Made by a program: the position numbers and the translations under genes. The notes under the pieces are model-generated. The model ran no database searches, was not told the origin of the DNA, and saw only the letters and a program-made list of their open reading frames with translations. From positions 6,050,340 to 6,114,339 of the forward strand of contig NZ_CP030118.1 of NCBI RefSeq assembly GCF_006968745.1: DNA of 64,000 bases, written 5' to 3'. Position 1 is the stretch's first letter. The number at the start of each line of letters is the position of its first letter. Below are positions 9,824 through 18,035 of the stretch, piece after piece. Source of the DNA: Brasilonema sennae CENA114. GTDB lineage: Bacteria > Cyanobacteriota > Cyanobacteriia > Cyanobacteriales > Nostocaceae.

Positions 9824-10086
9824 TAGGACTGCGATAGCAGCTTTTTATAAAAGTAGTAGAATGCATCTTCTGTATAAATATGTCTGGTTTTCTGGCATGC
9901 TCACTGTAGGCGATGATAGCTATTTAATTCGAGGCTATATTGCACGCAATTGATAACTACTACGCTCATCTGTCTTATTAACAACATATTTGTTATTGGC
10001 AAATACAGTTTGATCACAAATAGCAAAAGTAACAGATGTTATGTCTTAACAGAAACATGCAAAAAAAACAGTTAAAAAAATAATGA

Positions 10087-10108
10087 ACACTAGTCATAAA
10101 CAAACATT
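10087..10108 (+). promoter_or_regulatory. Shared leader motif before the second VCBS gene
   Basis: ACACTAGT then CATAAACAAACATT, ending at the start codon at 10109. Motif and 14-base spacing are the same as at 8233-8254, although the flanking sequences have otherwise diverged. Confidence 0.5.
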
Positions 10109-11326
10109 ATGTTTGCATCTGAGACCTTGGACTCTTCTAGAAGTACTAGTGCACTCCAATCTCTCCCAATCTCCGATAGTTTTATAAACACGGATGGTTT
10201 GAATTCTGTTATAGGCATTGGACGCTCTTCTTTGCCATCACTGCTAGAAGATTCGATACAGCCTGTAGATGCTGTCACTACAAAAACAAATTCCAATCCT
10301 AATCGTTTGTTCAGTAGTACGGGAATTGTTGCCGATTTTAACGGTGATGGCAAAACGGACAGATTCTGGCGCAATTCTCAAACAGGTGAAACTGCTGTTT
10401 GGCTTATGGATGGCTCAAAGCCGACAGCCGGATCCTTACCGAAGCTAGACTCATCTTGGGACTTTGCTTATGCCGATTTCAACCGTGATGGCAAAACTGA
10501 CATCTTTTGGCACAATAATCAAACGGGTGAAAACTCCATTTGGCTGATGGATGGCACAAAAATAGCTTCTGCGGTTAATTTGGAGAAAGTCGATCCATCG
10601 TGGACTGCTAGCATTGCTGATTTTAATGGCGATGGTAGAAGCGATATTTTCTGGCACAATCAGGCAACGGGTGAAAATGCTACTTGGTTAATGGATGGCA
10701 CAACAGTAACCACTGCAGCTTTTTTGCCCAAAACTGATTCACAATTGTCTTACAGTATTGTTGATTTCGATGGTAATGGCAAAAGCGACATCTTTTGGCG
10801 TGATCAAACAACGGGAGAGAATGCTATTTGGTTTGTAAATGGTACCGACACATCAGAGTATTCTCTATCGAAAGTAGATCCGTCTTGGAATTATAGCCTT
10901 GGCGATTTTAACGGCGATGGTAAAACCGACTTGCTCTGGCACAATAATCAAACGGATGAAAATGCTGTTTGGCTGATGAATGGTATTTTCGTCAGTTCAG
11001 GTTCTCTGGACAAGAAAGATTCTTCCTGGAAATCTAGTATTGGTGATTTCAACGGTGACGGCAACAGTGACATCTTGTGGCATAATGCTCAAACTGGTGA
11101 AAACACTGCTTGGTTGATGGATGGCACATCCGTTGAGACTGCAGCTTTTCTGCCCGCAACTGATCCAGCTTGGCAACCCAGCATTGGCGATTACAATGGT
11201 GATGGCAAGAGTGACGTCTTCTGGCGTAGATACGACACTGGTGAGAATAATATTTGGCAAATGAATGGTACAACAGTTTCTGGATCTTCTACAGATACTG
11301 TTCCTGTTGAGTGGTCTGTTTTCTAG
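10109..11326 (+). CDS. VCBS/FG-GAP repeat protein (paralogue 2)
   Basis: A 405-residue paralogue of the upstream VCBS protein with the same plan: a Ser/Thr-rich N-terminus (~residues 1-70) without signal peptide, then seven repeats with DFNGDGKTDIFW-type calcium loops and TGENxxWLMDG connectors. The repeats of the two proteins are similar but the N-termini are not, apart from a shared DGLN and an NPN-type linker just before repeat 1. This fits an old tandem duplication with a free N-terminus. One loop is altered (DFNRDGKTD in repeat 2). The gene ends 73 bases from the convergent murE, separated by a strong terminator. Function is unknown; calcium-dependent surface or matrix binding is plausible from the family. 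Confidence 0.85.
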   Translation: MFASETLDSSRSTSALQSLPISDSFINTDGLNSVIGIGRSSLPSLLEDSIQPVDAVTTKTNSNPNRLFSSTGIVADFNGDGKTDRFWRNSQTGETAVWLMDGSKPTAGSLPKLDSSWDFAYADFNRDGKTDIFWHNNQTGENSIWLMDGTKIASAVNLEKVDPSWTASIADFNGDGRSDIFWHNQATGENATWLMDGTTVTTAAFLPKTDSQLSYSIVDFDGNGKSDIFWRDQTTGENAIWFVNGTDTSEYSLSKVDPSWNYSLGDFNGDGKTDLLWHNNQTDENAVWLMNGIFVSSGSLDKKDSSWKSSIGDFNGDGNSDILWHNAQTGENTAWLMDGTSVETAAFLPATDPAWQPSIGDYNGDGKSDVFWRRYDTGENNIWQMNGTTVSGSSTDTVPVEWSVF

Positions 11327-11359
11327 AAATTTGTGGTGATGCAGATTATAAACAATATA

Positions 11360-11400
11360 CACGTAGATGATGGAGTTATCATCTGCGTGCATGTTTTTTT
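11360..11400 (+). terminator. Intrinsic terminator between VCBS2 and murE
   Basis: CACGTAGATGAT pairs with ATCATCTGCGTG (one G-U pair) around GGAGTT, followed by CATG and a run of eight T. The T run reaches into the last bases of the convergent murE gene. Confidence 0.8.
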
Positions 11401-12892
11401 ATCTTTTCATCCTTTCTTCTAAGGCTTCTCGTGCGTGTTCTCGGTCGTCAAAATGGATTTTTTCTGTTCCAAGAATTTGGTAGTCTTCGTGACCTTTTCC
11501 GGCAAGTAAAACGCCGTCTCCGGGTTGTGCTTGCAATATGGCAGTACGAATGGCGGTTGCGCGATCGCCCATCACTATCGGCTTTACTGTTTCTGGAATT
11601 CCTTCTAAAATATCGTCCAAAATCCTTTGTGGGTCTTCAGTACGGGGATTGTCGGATGTCACCACAGCGACATCTGCTAATTCAGCTGCGATTTTACCCA
11701 TTTTCGGGCGTTTGGTGCGATCGCGATCGCCTCCACACCCAAACACGCAAATCATTTTCCCTGGAATAAACGCTCGCGTTGCTTTGAGCAAATTCTCCAA
11801 ACTATCTGGTGTGTGGGCATAATCCACAATAACGCTGATATCTTGCTCCGGAAGAATTTGTACTCTTTCCATCCGTCCCGGAACTCCGGGAAACTCAGGT
11901 ATCACAGATGCGACTAACTGTAAATCTAATCCCAAGTGTAAAACGGCTCCTACTGCTGCCAGTAAATTTTCTAGGTTATATTGACCAACAAGCGGTGAAC
12001 GAAAAGCAACCTTACCTTTTGGTGTGTGTAATGTACCACTGACACCATTTGGTTCGTAACTCAGGTTACTCATCCACAAATCAGCTGTAGAATCATTGAC
12101 ACTATAACTCCACACTTTCTCTGGCTTCAAGGATGCTATTAACCGCTTGCCGTAGGAGTCATCAGCGTTAATGATTGCGCGTCCCTTAAGATATTGAGGA
12201 CTAAACAGCAGTGCTTTTGCTGCAAAATAATCTTCCATATTAAGGTGAAAGTCCAGATGGTCTTGGGTAAGATTGCTAAACACCCCGACCTCGAACTGAC
12301 AACCCAAAATTCGACCCTGCGCCAAAGCGTGGGAACTCACTTCCATCACTCCGTACTCATTCCCAGCATCAAAAGCAGTCGCTAGCTGCTGTTGCAGTTC
12401 GACTGCAAACGGTGTTGTATAAGCAGCAGTTTGGACAAAACCATGCCAACGAGTGTAGAGAGTGCCCATTAAAGCTGTTGGCAGATTTGCTTGATGCAGA
12501 AAATACTCAATCAGGTGGGTGATTGTGGTTTTACCATTTGTGCCCGTCACACCTACAAGTTTGAGTTTTTGCCCAGGATAGTCGTGGAAGGTGGCTGCTA
12601 ATTGGGCACAGGTTTTTGTCATGTCATCAGCAGTGACAACACAAGCAGATGGTGTCGGTGGATGTTTCTGTGCTGCTTGAGGAGAAATAATTGCAGCTAC
12701 AGCACCAGAGGCGATCGCACTTTGCCAAAAGTCACCACCATCAACTCGTGTTCCAGGCATCCCAATAAACAAATCTCCCGCAACGCAAGCATGGGAATTT
12801 GTCTTTAAATTCTTGATTTCGGCATCCATTGCTGGATGTTGTGGTAACTGCACAACATCATCTACAGTCGCTAGTAACTCCCGCAGTTTCAT
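11399..12892 (-). CDS. murE: UDP-N-acetylmuramoyl-tripeptide synthetase MurE
   Basis: UDP-MurNAc-L-Ala-D-Glu:meso-diaminopimelate ligase, the cytoplasmic Mur ligase that adds the third stem-peptide residue. It is 497 residues from ATG 12892 (MKLRELLATV); an in-frame ATG 21 bases upstream is less likely. The ATP-binding motif GVTGTNGKTT lies near residue 110. The DNPRTEDP motif near residue 415 is the signature of enzymes that select meso-DAP rather than lysine. The Mur central and C-terminal domains appear complete (HTPDSL, CGGDRDRTKRP). It stands alone, convergent with the VCBS genes, rather than in a dcw cluster, which is usual in cyanobacteria. Confidence 0.96.
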   Translation of the reverse strand: MKLRELLATVDDVVQLPQHPAMDAEIKNLKTNSHACVAGDLFIGMPGTRVDGGDFWQSAIASGAVAAIISPQAAQKHPPTPSACVVTADDMTKTCAQLAATFHDYPGQKLKLVGVTGTNGKTTITHLIEYFLHQANLPTALMGTLYTRWHGFVQTAAYTTPFAVELQQQLATAFDAGNEYGVMEVSSHALAQGRILGCQFEVGVFSNLTQDHLDFHLNMEDYFAAKALLFSPQYLKGRAIINADDSYGKRLIASLKPEKVWSYSVNDSTADLWMSNLSYEPNGVSGTLHTPKGKVAFRSPLVGQYNLENLLAAVGAVLHLGLDLQLVASVIPEFPGVPGRMERVQILPEQDISVIVDYAHTPDSLENLLKATRAFIPGKMICVFGCGGDRDRTKRPKMGKIAAELADVAVVTSDNPRTEDPQRILDDILEGIPETVKPIVMGDRATAIRTAILQAQPGDGVLLAGKGHEDYQILGTEKIHFDDREHAREALEERMKR

Positions 12893-13164
12893 TTTGTGAA
12901 CCTCGTCACACATTCTGATTTTGCTTATTTTGCACTATGTTTTCTATTTATACAAATACTTTGAGTTAATTGAATTGGGAATAAGCAACAGGGGTTTTTA
13001 GGTAAAAATTTAAACCCCCACCCAAAACTTGCCACTTGATAGTTGTGGAAGTAACAGACTCTCACAAAAGGGGAACAGAATTTCCTGTTCCCAATAATCG
13101 CTGTTCCCTTATTGGATCAATTGGAAAAAACTTTTCGATTAACTGTACTTGGCTTATCTGCTAT
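12893..13164. other. Spacer upstream of murE
   Basis: AT-rich sequence without a credible gene. A 64-codon plus-strand frame from 13036 ends inside the next structured repeat and is not protein-like. The TGCTATAAAA at about 13160 could serve as a -10 region for the element that follows. Confidence 0.3.
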
Positions 13165-13549
13165 AAAAAAAAGAAGTGGGAGCAGGCATACCAAACGCCA
13201 TTAATGCTCCCACTTACCATTTACCGCTGAAGAGACAGGAATATGTACAGACATTGCCAGTGATTTAGGGGGCTAATGTGCAGGTTAACGACAATGCCTG
13301 TACGAGCTAAATATTCCTGGTGCGGCAAATGTAAACTTGATTATTCATATTGATTTCTCTCAACAACTAGTCAGTAAATCATTTGGTGATATACTTTCTG
13401 TTTATTTGGTGATTTTTGGTAGAAGGTGTATCACACTTTATGGTATGTGATACACCCTGATAACAACACCCTTGAAGTCGTTTACCTTCTTTAATTTAAT
13501 CGATTTACTCATAGCTTGGTTGCCACTTTGGCAGTTTTTTTATTTTTTG
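13165..13549 (+). ncRNA. Structured ~385-bp element, copy 1 (candidate non-coding RNA)
   Basis: One of two direct copies (period ~463 bases, about 90% identical by eye). Visible structures in order: AAGTGGGAGC pairing with GCTCCCACTT (13174-13215). A long stem CAGGAATAT...ATATTCCTG encloses GTACAG...CTGTAC (13237-13319). GTGTATCAC pairs with GTGATACAC (13427-13455). The copy ends with TGCCA-CTT-TGGCA before GTTTTTTTATTTTTT, like an intrinsic terminator. No ribosome-binding site or conserved protein is evident. Orientation is set by the terminator-like end. A transcribed structured RNA is inferred; a decayed non-autonomous mobile element is the main alternative. Confidence 0.5.
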
Positions 13550-13628
13550 AAAGCTCATCAATAACAACATAATTTTAGATTTTATCTTTGAAAAATTCTT
13601 TATTTCATATTACTCAAGTTAAGTAAAG

Positions 13629-14012
13629 AAAAAAAAGAGTGGGAGCAAGCATACCAAACGCCATTAAAGCTCCCACTTACCATTTACCGCTGAAGAGACA
13701 GGAATATGTACAGACACTGCCAGTGATTTAGGGGGCTAATGTGCAGGTCAAGGACAATGCCTGTACGGGCTGAATATTCCTGGCGCGGTAAATGTAAACT
13801 TGATTATTCATATTGATTTCTCTCAACAATTAGTTAGTAGATCATTTGAGGATATACTTTCTGTTTCTTGGGTAAATTTTGTGAAAGATGTATCACACTT
13901 TATGGTATGTGATACACCCTGATAACAAAACCCTTGAAGTCGTTTACCTTCTTTAATTTAATCGATTCACTCATAGCTTGGTTGCCACTTTGGCAATTTT
14001 TTTATTTTTTTT
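13629..14012 (+). ncRNA. Structured ~385-bp element, copy 2 (candidate non-coding RNA)
   Basis: Same order of hairpins as copy 1: GTGGGAGC/GCTCCCAC (13639-13678), CAGGAATAT/ATATTCCTG (~13699-13782), GATGTATCAC/GTGATAC (~13886-13916), then TTGCCA-CTT-TGGCAA followed by TTTTTTTATTTTTTTT. In the terminal hairpin the change from TGGCAG (copy 1) to TGGCAA adds a base pair with TTGCCA. Other substitutions fall in loops, but one weakens the inner part of the long stem. The roughly 80 bases between the copies are unrelated AT-rich sequence. Confidence 0.5.
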
Positions 14013-14172
14013 GCAAACTACCTAACACAACAGAAATTGGTAATCAGTCCAGATAGTTCATAGCTTTTGTGGCTGAATCACTATGAGTATAGCTTAACTT
14101 GAGTAAAGTACAAAACTCGCCATTCACAAGCCTCTCAAGTCTACTTTTCTGCTTCTTTATGTCACAAATTAG

Positions 14173-14274
14173 TGTGGGGTTAGACCCCTGATTTCGTATG
14201 AATAAATGATGGGTTAGACCCCTTATGATTCTATAAAGAAATGATGGGTCATACCCCTTAATCCGTAGTAATTT
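14173..14274. repeat. Three ~35-bp tandem repeats with small palindromes
   Basis: Three units of about 34-35 bases start GTGGGGTTAGACCCCT, GATGGGTTAGACCCCTTA and GATGGGTCATACCCCTTA. Each has a GGGGT-TAG-ACCCC-like inverted repeat and then an AT-rich stretch. The rest of 14013-14496 has no gene. Confidence 0.6.
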
Positions 14275-14521
14275 ATAATTTCATGTGTTGTCTGAAAATT
14301 AGAGTTTTATTACACACCTAAAGTATTAGAGTTTAGACTAATTTTAGCTCTCAAACCGCCAAAGCCTTATCCAGACAGCCTTTCCCAATTTATGACTGCT
14401 TTAGGATTCCGAAATCTAAAATGCTTGCTATACAAGGGTTGTAGTCTAAGAAATAGAATTTAATCTAAACTCCAGTAAAGTATTTTTGGTCAACTCAGAT
14501 CTTGCACCATAATTCTTGTCC

Positions 14522-14571
14522 GCCAAGAAATAAATTTCTTGGCTCAGAGATCAAGTAAGCTAAAGCTTACT
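14522..14571. repeat. Two short palindromes in the M1 element
   Basis: GCCAAGAAAT-AA-ATTTCTTGGC (14522-14543) and AGTAAGCT-AA-AGCTTACT (14554-14571). Both have arms of 8-10 bases and a two-base centre. The first recurs at 14613 and 43626, the second at 14645. Confidence 0.8.
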
Positions 14572-14612
14572 GGATAAGCGTTTGCTCATATCTTGCACCA
14601 GCTTTTGGGTCC

Positions 14613-14693
14613 GCCAAGAAATAAATTTCTTGGCTTAAAACTCAAGTAAGCTAAAGCTTACTGAATATACATTCCAGTCCGTTTTAACGGACT
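14613..14693. repeat. Three short palindromes in the nested M1 element
   Basis: GCCAAGAAAT-AA-ATTTCTTGGC (14613-14634), AGTAAGCT-AA-AGCTTACT (14645-14662) and AGTCCGTT-TT-AACGGACT (14676-14693). They have the same design as the pair 90 bases upstream, followed by the module ACTTTGACTATGCAGCCCTG also seen at 7765-7785 in slightly different form. Confidence 0.8.
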
Positions 14694-15610
14694 TTGACTA
14701 TGCAGCCCTGTAGACGCCCTTGGCGGTGAGCCAGTCCGGTGGACGGGTTCCCCGGCATAAAGGAGCAAGCGCCGGGGTGAGGCAGCGCGGTCTTGGGGAG
14801 GCAGTGCGTTGCCCAGAGCAGCGCCTTGCGGTGAATCCAGCGCTGCCAAGAGTTGTGCCTTGCGGTGAATCCAGCGCTGCAGGCGGGTTTCCCGCCGTAG
14901 GCGACTGGCGAACCCGAAGGGCGTCGGGTTAAGCGCGTTGTGGCAACTAGCCCCGATAGGCGTAGCCGTGCCGCAGGCATAGGGGGCGCTACGCAAACGG
15001 AGCGGGTTTACCGCCGTAGGCGACGGGCGTTCCCGGAGGGAGCCAGTCCTGCCAAGAGTTGTGCCTTGCGGTGAATCCAGCGCTGCAGGCGGGTTTCCCG
15101 CCGTAGGCGACTGGTGAACCCGGAGGGAGCCAGTACTTGATGAGTGTTTCCCGACAGAGGTATCTGGTGAGACCAGCGCTGCCAAGAGTTGTGCCTTGCG
15201 CGGGTTAAGCGCGTTGTGGCAACTAGCCCCGATAGGCGTAGCCGTGCCGCAGGCATAGGGGGCGCTACGCAAACGGAGAGGGTCTCCCGACCTAGGCGAC
15301 TGGCGAACCCGAAGGGCGTTGGGGTTCCCCCAAAGTCTGCCGGGGGAAGCAACCCAAGCGGCGAGCTTTGACCGTTGTGGCGACTGCGGGGGGTTCCCAA
15401 GGCAGCTTTTGGGGGGAAGGGGAGGAACATAACGTGCCGCCCCGTTGTAGCACCTGCCGTGGTTTCCCCCATGAGCGACTGCCGAAAGGGTTTCCCGACT
15501 TGATGCGTCTGGCGTCAACTGGCGAACCCGGAGGGCTTCGGTGCAGGGTACTTTAGTTCAAGGCGTACTCAGGGGAAGGTGCAAGATCTGAGTTTGGATC
15601 AGTTTTAACT

Positions 15611-15760
15611 GAGATCTTGCACTATTCTCAATAACCGTAGGGTGGGCACTGTCCACAACGTAAAAATAAGGTTTTGAGCGAACTCTAGGCAGTGCCCAAC
15701 GCCAGATGCTACCCTAGTGGGAACGGCCACGCCTTACGGCTATCGGGAAGCATCTGGCGT
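15611..15760. repeat. Left end of another M1 element plus shared cargo
   Basis: GAGATCTTGCACTA at 15611 starts a segment (CAATAACCGTAGGGTGGGCA and onward to about 15705) that is nearly identical to the interior of the complete MITE at 45180-45385. It breaks off into the module GTGGGAACGGCCACGCCTTA (about 15717-15736), whose reverse complement is at 7380-7402. No right end is found, so the copy is truncated. Confidence 0.65.
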
Positions 15761-15821
15761 GGTTAGGTGTGTATTGGACGAAACTGCGAACCGCTATATG
15801 TTTAATTTGGTGGTTCTACTT

Positions 15822-15989
15822 ATCCGCATTAATGCTGTCAACCCTGGCATCATCAATACAGATATGATGGCCCGTATCACAGAGGAAAACGGTGATGCTG
15901 AAACTGCAAGTCAACAATTGACAACAATGATTCCAATGGAACGAATGGGGAAACCTGAAGAAGAGACTTTTAAGTCTGTTAAGCGTTAA
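15822..15989 (+). pseudogene. Remnant of a short-chain dehydrogenase gene (C-terminal fragment)
   Basis: The frame read here encodes RINAVNPGIINTDMMARI and, a little later, MIPMERMGKPEEE. This matches the conserved stretch that follows the active site in classical SDR enzymes (R-NAVNPG...T-M, then P--R-G-PEE). The catalytic YxxxK region and the Rossmann N-terminus are absent: upstream is mobile repeat, and the frame ends shortly after PEE. It is a relic of about 55 codons, unlikely to be functional, and probably cut by the repeat insertions on its left. Confidence 0.7.
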
Positions 15990-16018
15990 GAGTTCCCTAT
16001 TCCCTATTCCCTGCTATA

Positions 16019-16681
16019 TTAATCTTTACGTATAATGGTTGACAATGGAGTATGTTTGCGCATATCCAACATATTTGCTAGAGATTCTTTACCCTGACTC
16101 GGCGAGATATTTTGTTCTGGTGGTAAAACTGTGACTACAGTTTCTGTTCGAGGAGGCATTATAATAACAGGCGTCCTTGGTATTGATGGCACAAAAGCTG
16201 GTACGTTCTTCTTGGGACGGGGTTTTGATACTGGACGACGTTTTGCTAAGCGTTTTTGATGGCGGTTAATGTTATTTGTGGCTTCTTGAGGCTGTGCCCG
16301 ACGATTGAGCAGTAGGAATATTATTAAGGTACCACTACCACAACTCAGAGCAATAGCAGCCACCATCCATAAAGGTGTAGGATTGATTGCTTTGGAGGGT
16401 GCTTTAATTGGTTTGATAATTTCAGCTTGGGCGATTTCTGCTTCCTCTGGTTGCATATGCCCCACATGACCCAAGCTGTACAAGGCAGCAGCAGTACTAC
16501 CTATAGAAATCAATAACAACCCTGCTGGCAATAGCCAAGTATGATGTACAAGCAGATTTATCAGGAAATTTTTATTCCCTGTCGTTGGTGGAACTTTCTT
16601 CCCCGACTTGGGTACAGGTGCTTTTGATTGCGATGACTGCTGCTGTACACTCTGGCTATTTTCCATAGTTGCTTTGCTCAT
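16019..16681 (-). CDS. Two-span membrane protein of unknown function
   Basis: A 220-residue hypothetical protein. A charged, Gln/Ser/Lys-rich N-terminus (1-45) precedes a membrane span (~50-72, LLPAGLLLISIGSTAAAL). A short loop and a second span (~104-126, MVAAIALSCGSGTLIIFLLL) follow, then a basic, proline-rich tail (RHQKRLAKRRPVSKPRPKK). With both termini likely cytoplasmic, the basic tail could contact nucleic acid or another protein, but nothing shows this. The gene is downstream of ddl on the same strand with a 162-base gap. I do not recognise the family; similar short membrane proteins are common in filamentous cyanobacteria. Confidence 0.65.
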   Translation of the reverse strand: MSKATMENSQSVQQQSSQSKAPVPKSGKKVPPTTGNKNFLINLLVHHTWLLPAGLLLISIGSTAAALYSLGHVGHMQPEEAEIAQAEIIKPIKAPSKAINPTPLWMVAAIALSCGSGTLIIFLLLNRRAQPQEATNNINRHQKRLAKRRPVSKPRPKKNVPAFVPSIPRTPVIIMPPRTETVVTVLPPEQNISPSQGKESLANMLDMRKHTPLSTIIRKD

Positions 16682-16843
16682 TTTAACCCTCCAGTTTTAG
16701 ATTATACTGAAGGGTTAACCAGGATGTATCCGTAGAAAATTATATAGTTTCAGTATAGTTTCTTTAAAATACTAGTGACTTAATCTGATATTGGTTTCTA
16801 CGCTTTTTGTACTTATTAATACTTTTTTAGAGAGGGCGGAAAA

Positions 16844-17956
16844 TCAGTTTTCCTCTTGCGTTGTTGAGGAACCAGAATGTCTTTCGAGAGCCAGTTGGAT
16901 TAATCTATCAACTAATTGGGGGAAAGAAACACCGCTATGCGCCCAAAGTAAAGGGTACATACTTGTTGCTGTAAAGCCTGGTAATGTGTTGATTTCGTTA
17001 ATGAAAACTTCTCCTGTAGCTTCGACGTAGAAAAAATCTACCCTTGCCAATCCAGCAGCGTCAACAGCAATAAATGCGCGCATTGCCATTTCCTGAATTT
17101 GACGAGTGACAGCTTCCGGTACAGGTGCTGGAATCAGTAAACCTGCTTTTCCTTCTGTGTATTTAGTATCGTAATCGTAATAATCGCTTGCGTAAGTAAT
17201 TTCACCAATAACTGAAGCTTTCGGACTATCATTTCCTAAAACCGCACACTCTAATTCTCGTACGACAACTCCAGCTTCAACAATTATCCTTCGGTCGTAG
17301 CTGGCGGCGTTATCTAATGCTGCTTCTAATTCTGGTCTTGTTCGCACTTTGGCAATACCGACCGATGAACCTAAATTAGCAGGTTTGACAAAGCACGGAT
17401 AACCCAAAGTCGCCTCAATCTCATCACACAGTTTGGGGAAAACACAAGGATTCGACCAAATTTGCGCTCGATTTAACGCTTTGTATTTTACCTGTGGCAA
17501 TCCCGCTTGGGCAAAGGCTGTTTTCATGGCAATTTTATCCATTCCCACCGCCGAACCCAACACTCCAGAACCAACAAAGGGAACCTGCATTAAGGTGAGT
17601 AACCCTTGTATTGTGCCATCTTCACCGTTGGGACCGTGGAGAATGGGAAACCAAACGTCTACTTCTGCAACTTGGGAAGGAGATTGCCAACGGCCCAGAA
17701 CTTGATTTTTGGCAACTGATAATTGATCATTAGGTGTACTTGGCAATTGCAGCGGTGTTCCGGATTCCAAAACTTGTTGCGGCACATCCCCTGCTAGCCA
17801 ACGTCCATCTTTGTGGATGTAGAAAGGTAAGATTTCGTATTTACCAGTATTTTGCTCTGTCGTCAAGGCTCTGGCGATCGCCCGTGCTGAACTTATAGAA
17901 ACTTCATGTTCTCCCGAACGACCACCAAAAAGCAATCCCACCCGCAGCTTTGTCAT
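16844..17956 (-). CDS. ddl: D-alanine--D-alanine ligase
   Basis: ATP-grasp enzyme that makes the D-Ala-D-Ala dipeptide for peptidoglycan stems in the cytoplasm. It is 370 residues from ATG 17956 (MTKLRVGLLFGGRSGEHEVS); an upstream in-frame GTG at 17974 is rejected because the family begins just before the LLFGG motif. Family motifs are intact: GEHEVSISSA near the N-terminus, GPNGEDGTIQGLL, GSGVLGSAVGMDKIAMK, and the C-terminal metal/ATP site INEINTLPGFTATSMYP. Fifteen bases before the start lies a 56-bp segment duplicated in front of the neighbouring peptidase C26 gene, so both genes may share 5' control signals. It sits in a same-strand series with miaB and the C26 gene. Confidence 0.96.
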   Translation of the reverse strand: MTKLRVGLLFGGRSGEHEVSISSARAIARALTTEQNTGKYEILPFYIHKDGRWLAGDVPQQVLESGTPLQLPSTPNDQLSVAKNQVLGRWQSPSQVAEVDVWFPILHGPNGEDGTIQGLLTLMQVPFVGSGVLGSAVGMDKIAMKTAFAQAGLPQVKYKALNRAQIWSNPCVFPKLCDEIEATLGYPCFVKPANLGSSVGIAKVRTRPELEAALDNAASYDRRIIVEAGVVVRELECAVLGNDSPKASVIGEITYASDYYDYDTKYTEGKAGLLIPAPVPEAVTRQIQEMAMRAFIAVDAAGLARVDFFYVEATGEVFINEINTLPGFTATSMYPLLWAHSGVSFPQLVDRLIQLALERHSGSSTTQEEN

Positions 17957-17970
17957 CGGAAATACCTCTG

Positions 17971-18026
17971 TCACGCCTCAAATTCAGATAGCGTAGCACA
18001 ACTTGGCAAAGTTGCTCTATTTTTCT
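17971..18026 (-). repeat. 56-bp direct repeat upstream of ddl
   Basis: TCACGCCTCAAATTCAGATA and the following ~36 bases match 18896-18951 with about six mismatches. Each copy ends 15-17 bases before the ATG of its gene. It may be a duplicated leader or promoter. Confidence 0.75.
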
Positions 18027-18035
18027 TGAGCGGAA

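Larger units (their letters stand above)
14497..15595. mobile_element. Composite M1-family repeat island
   Basis: A 1.1-kb block bounded by AGATCTTGCACC (14497-14508) and GGTGCAAGATCTGAGTT (15578-15594); the inverted repeat extends to AACTCAGATCTTGCACC outside. A second left end (CTTGCACCA, 14592-14600) indicates nesting. After five short palindromes (14522-14693), from about 14700 to 15555 the DNA becomes very GC-rich and is a mosaic of repeated modules, such as GGCGGGTTTCCCGCCGTAGG, CCTTGCGGTGAATCCAGCGC and GGGGGCGCTACGCAAACGGA. Open frames across it on both strands are by-products of the repeats. Confidence 0.7.

Noticed and set aside
13276..13353. 25-codon frame conserved in both structured repeats (also 13739-13816)
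   Set aside because: Both copies keep the frame, but four of six base differences change the amino acid, so there is no sign of selection on the peptide. The sequence is better explained by the RNA stem.
13165..14012. CRISPR array
   Set aside because: Only two long, spaced copies; no short regular repeats with unique spacers and no cas genes in the window.
14658..15518. 286-codon minus-strand frame in the GC-rich repeat island
   Set aside because: Its peptide is a string of repeated phrases (RRETRLQRWIHRKAQLL) generated by the DNA repeats. It has no start signal and no protein-like composition.
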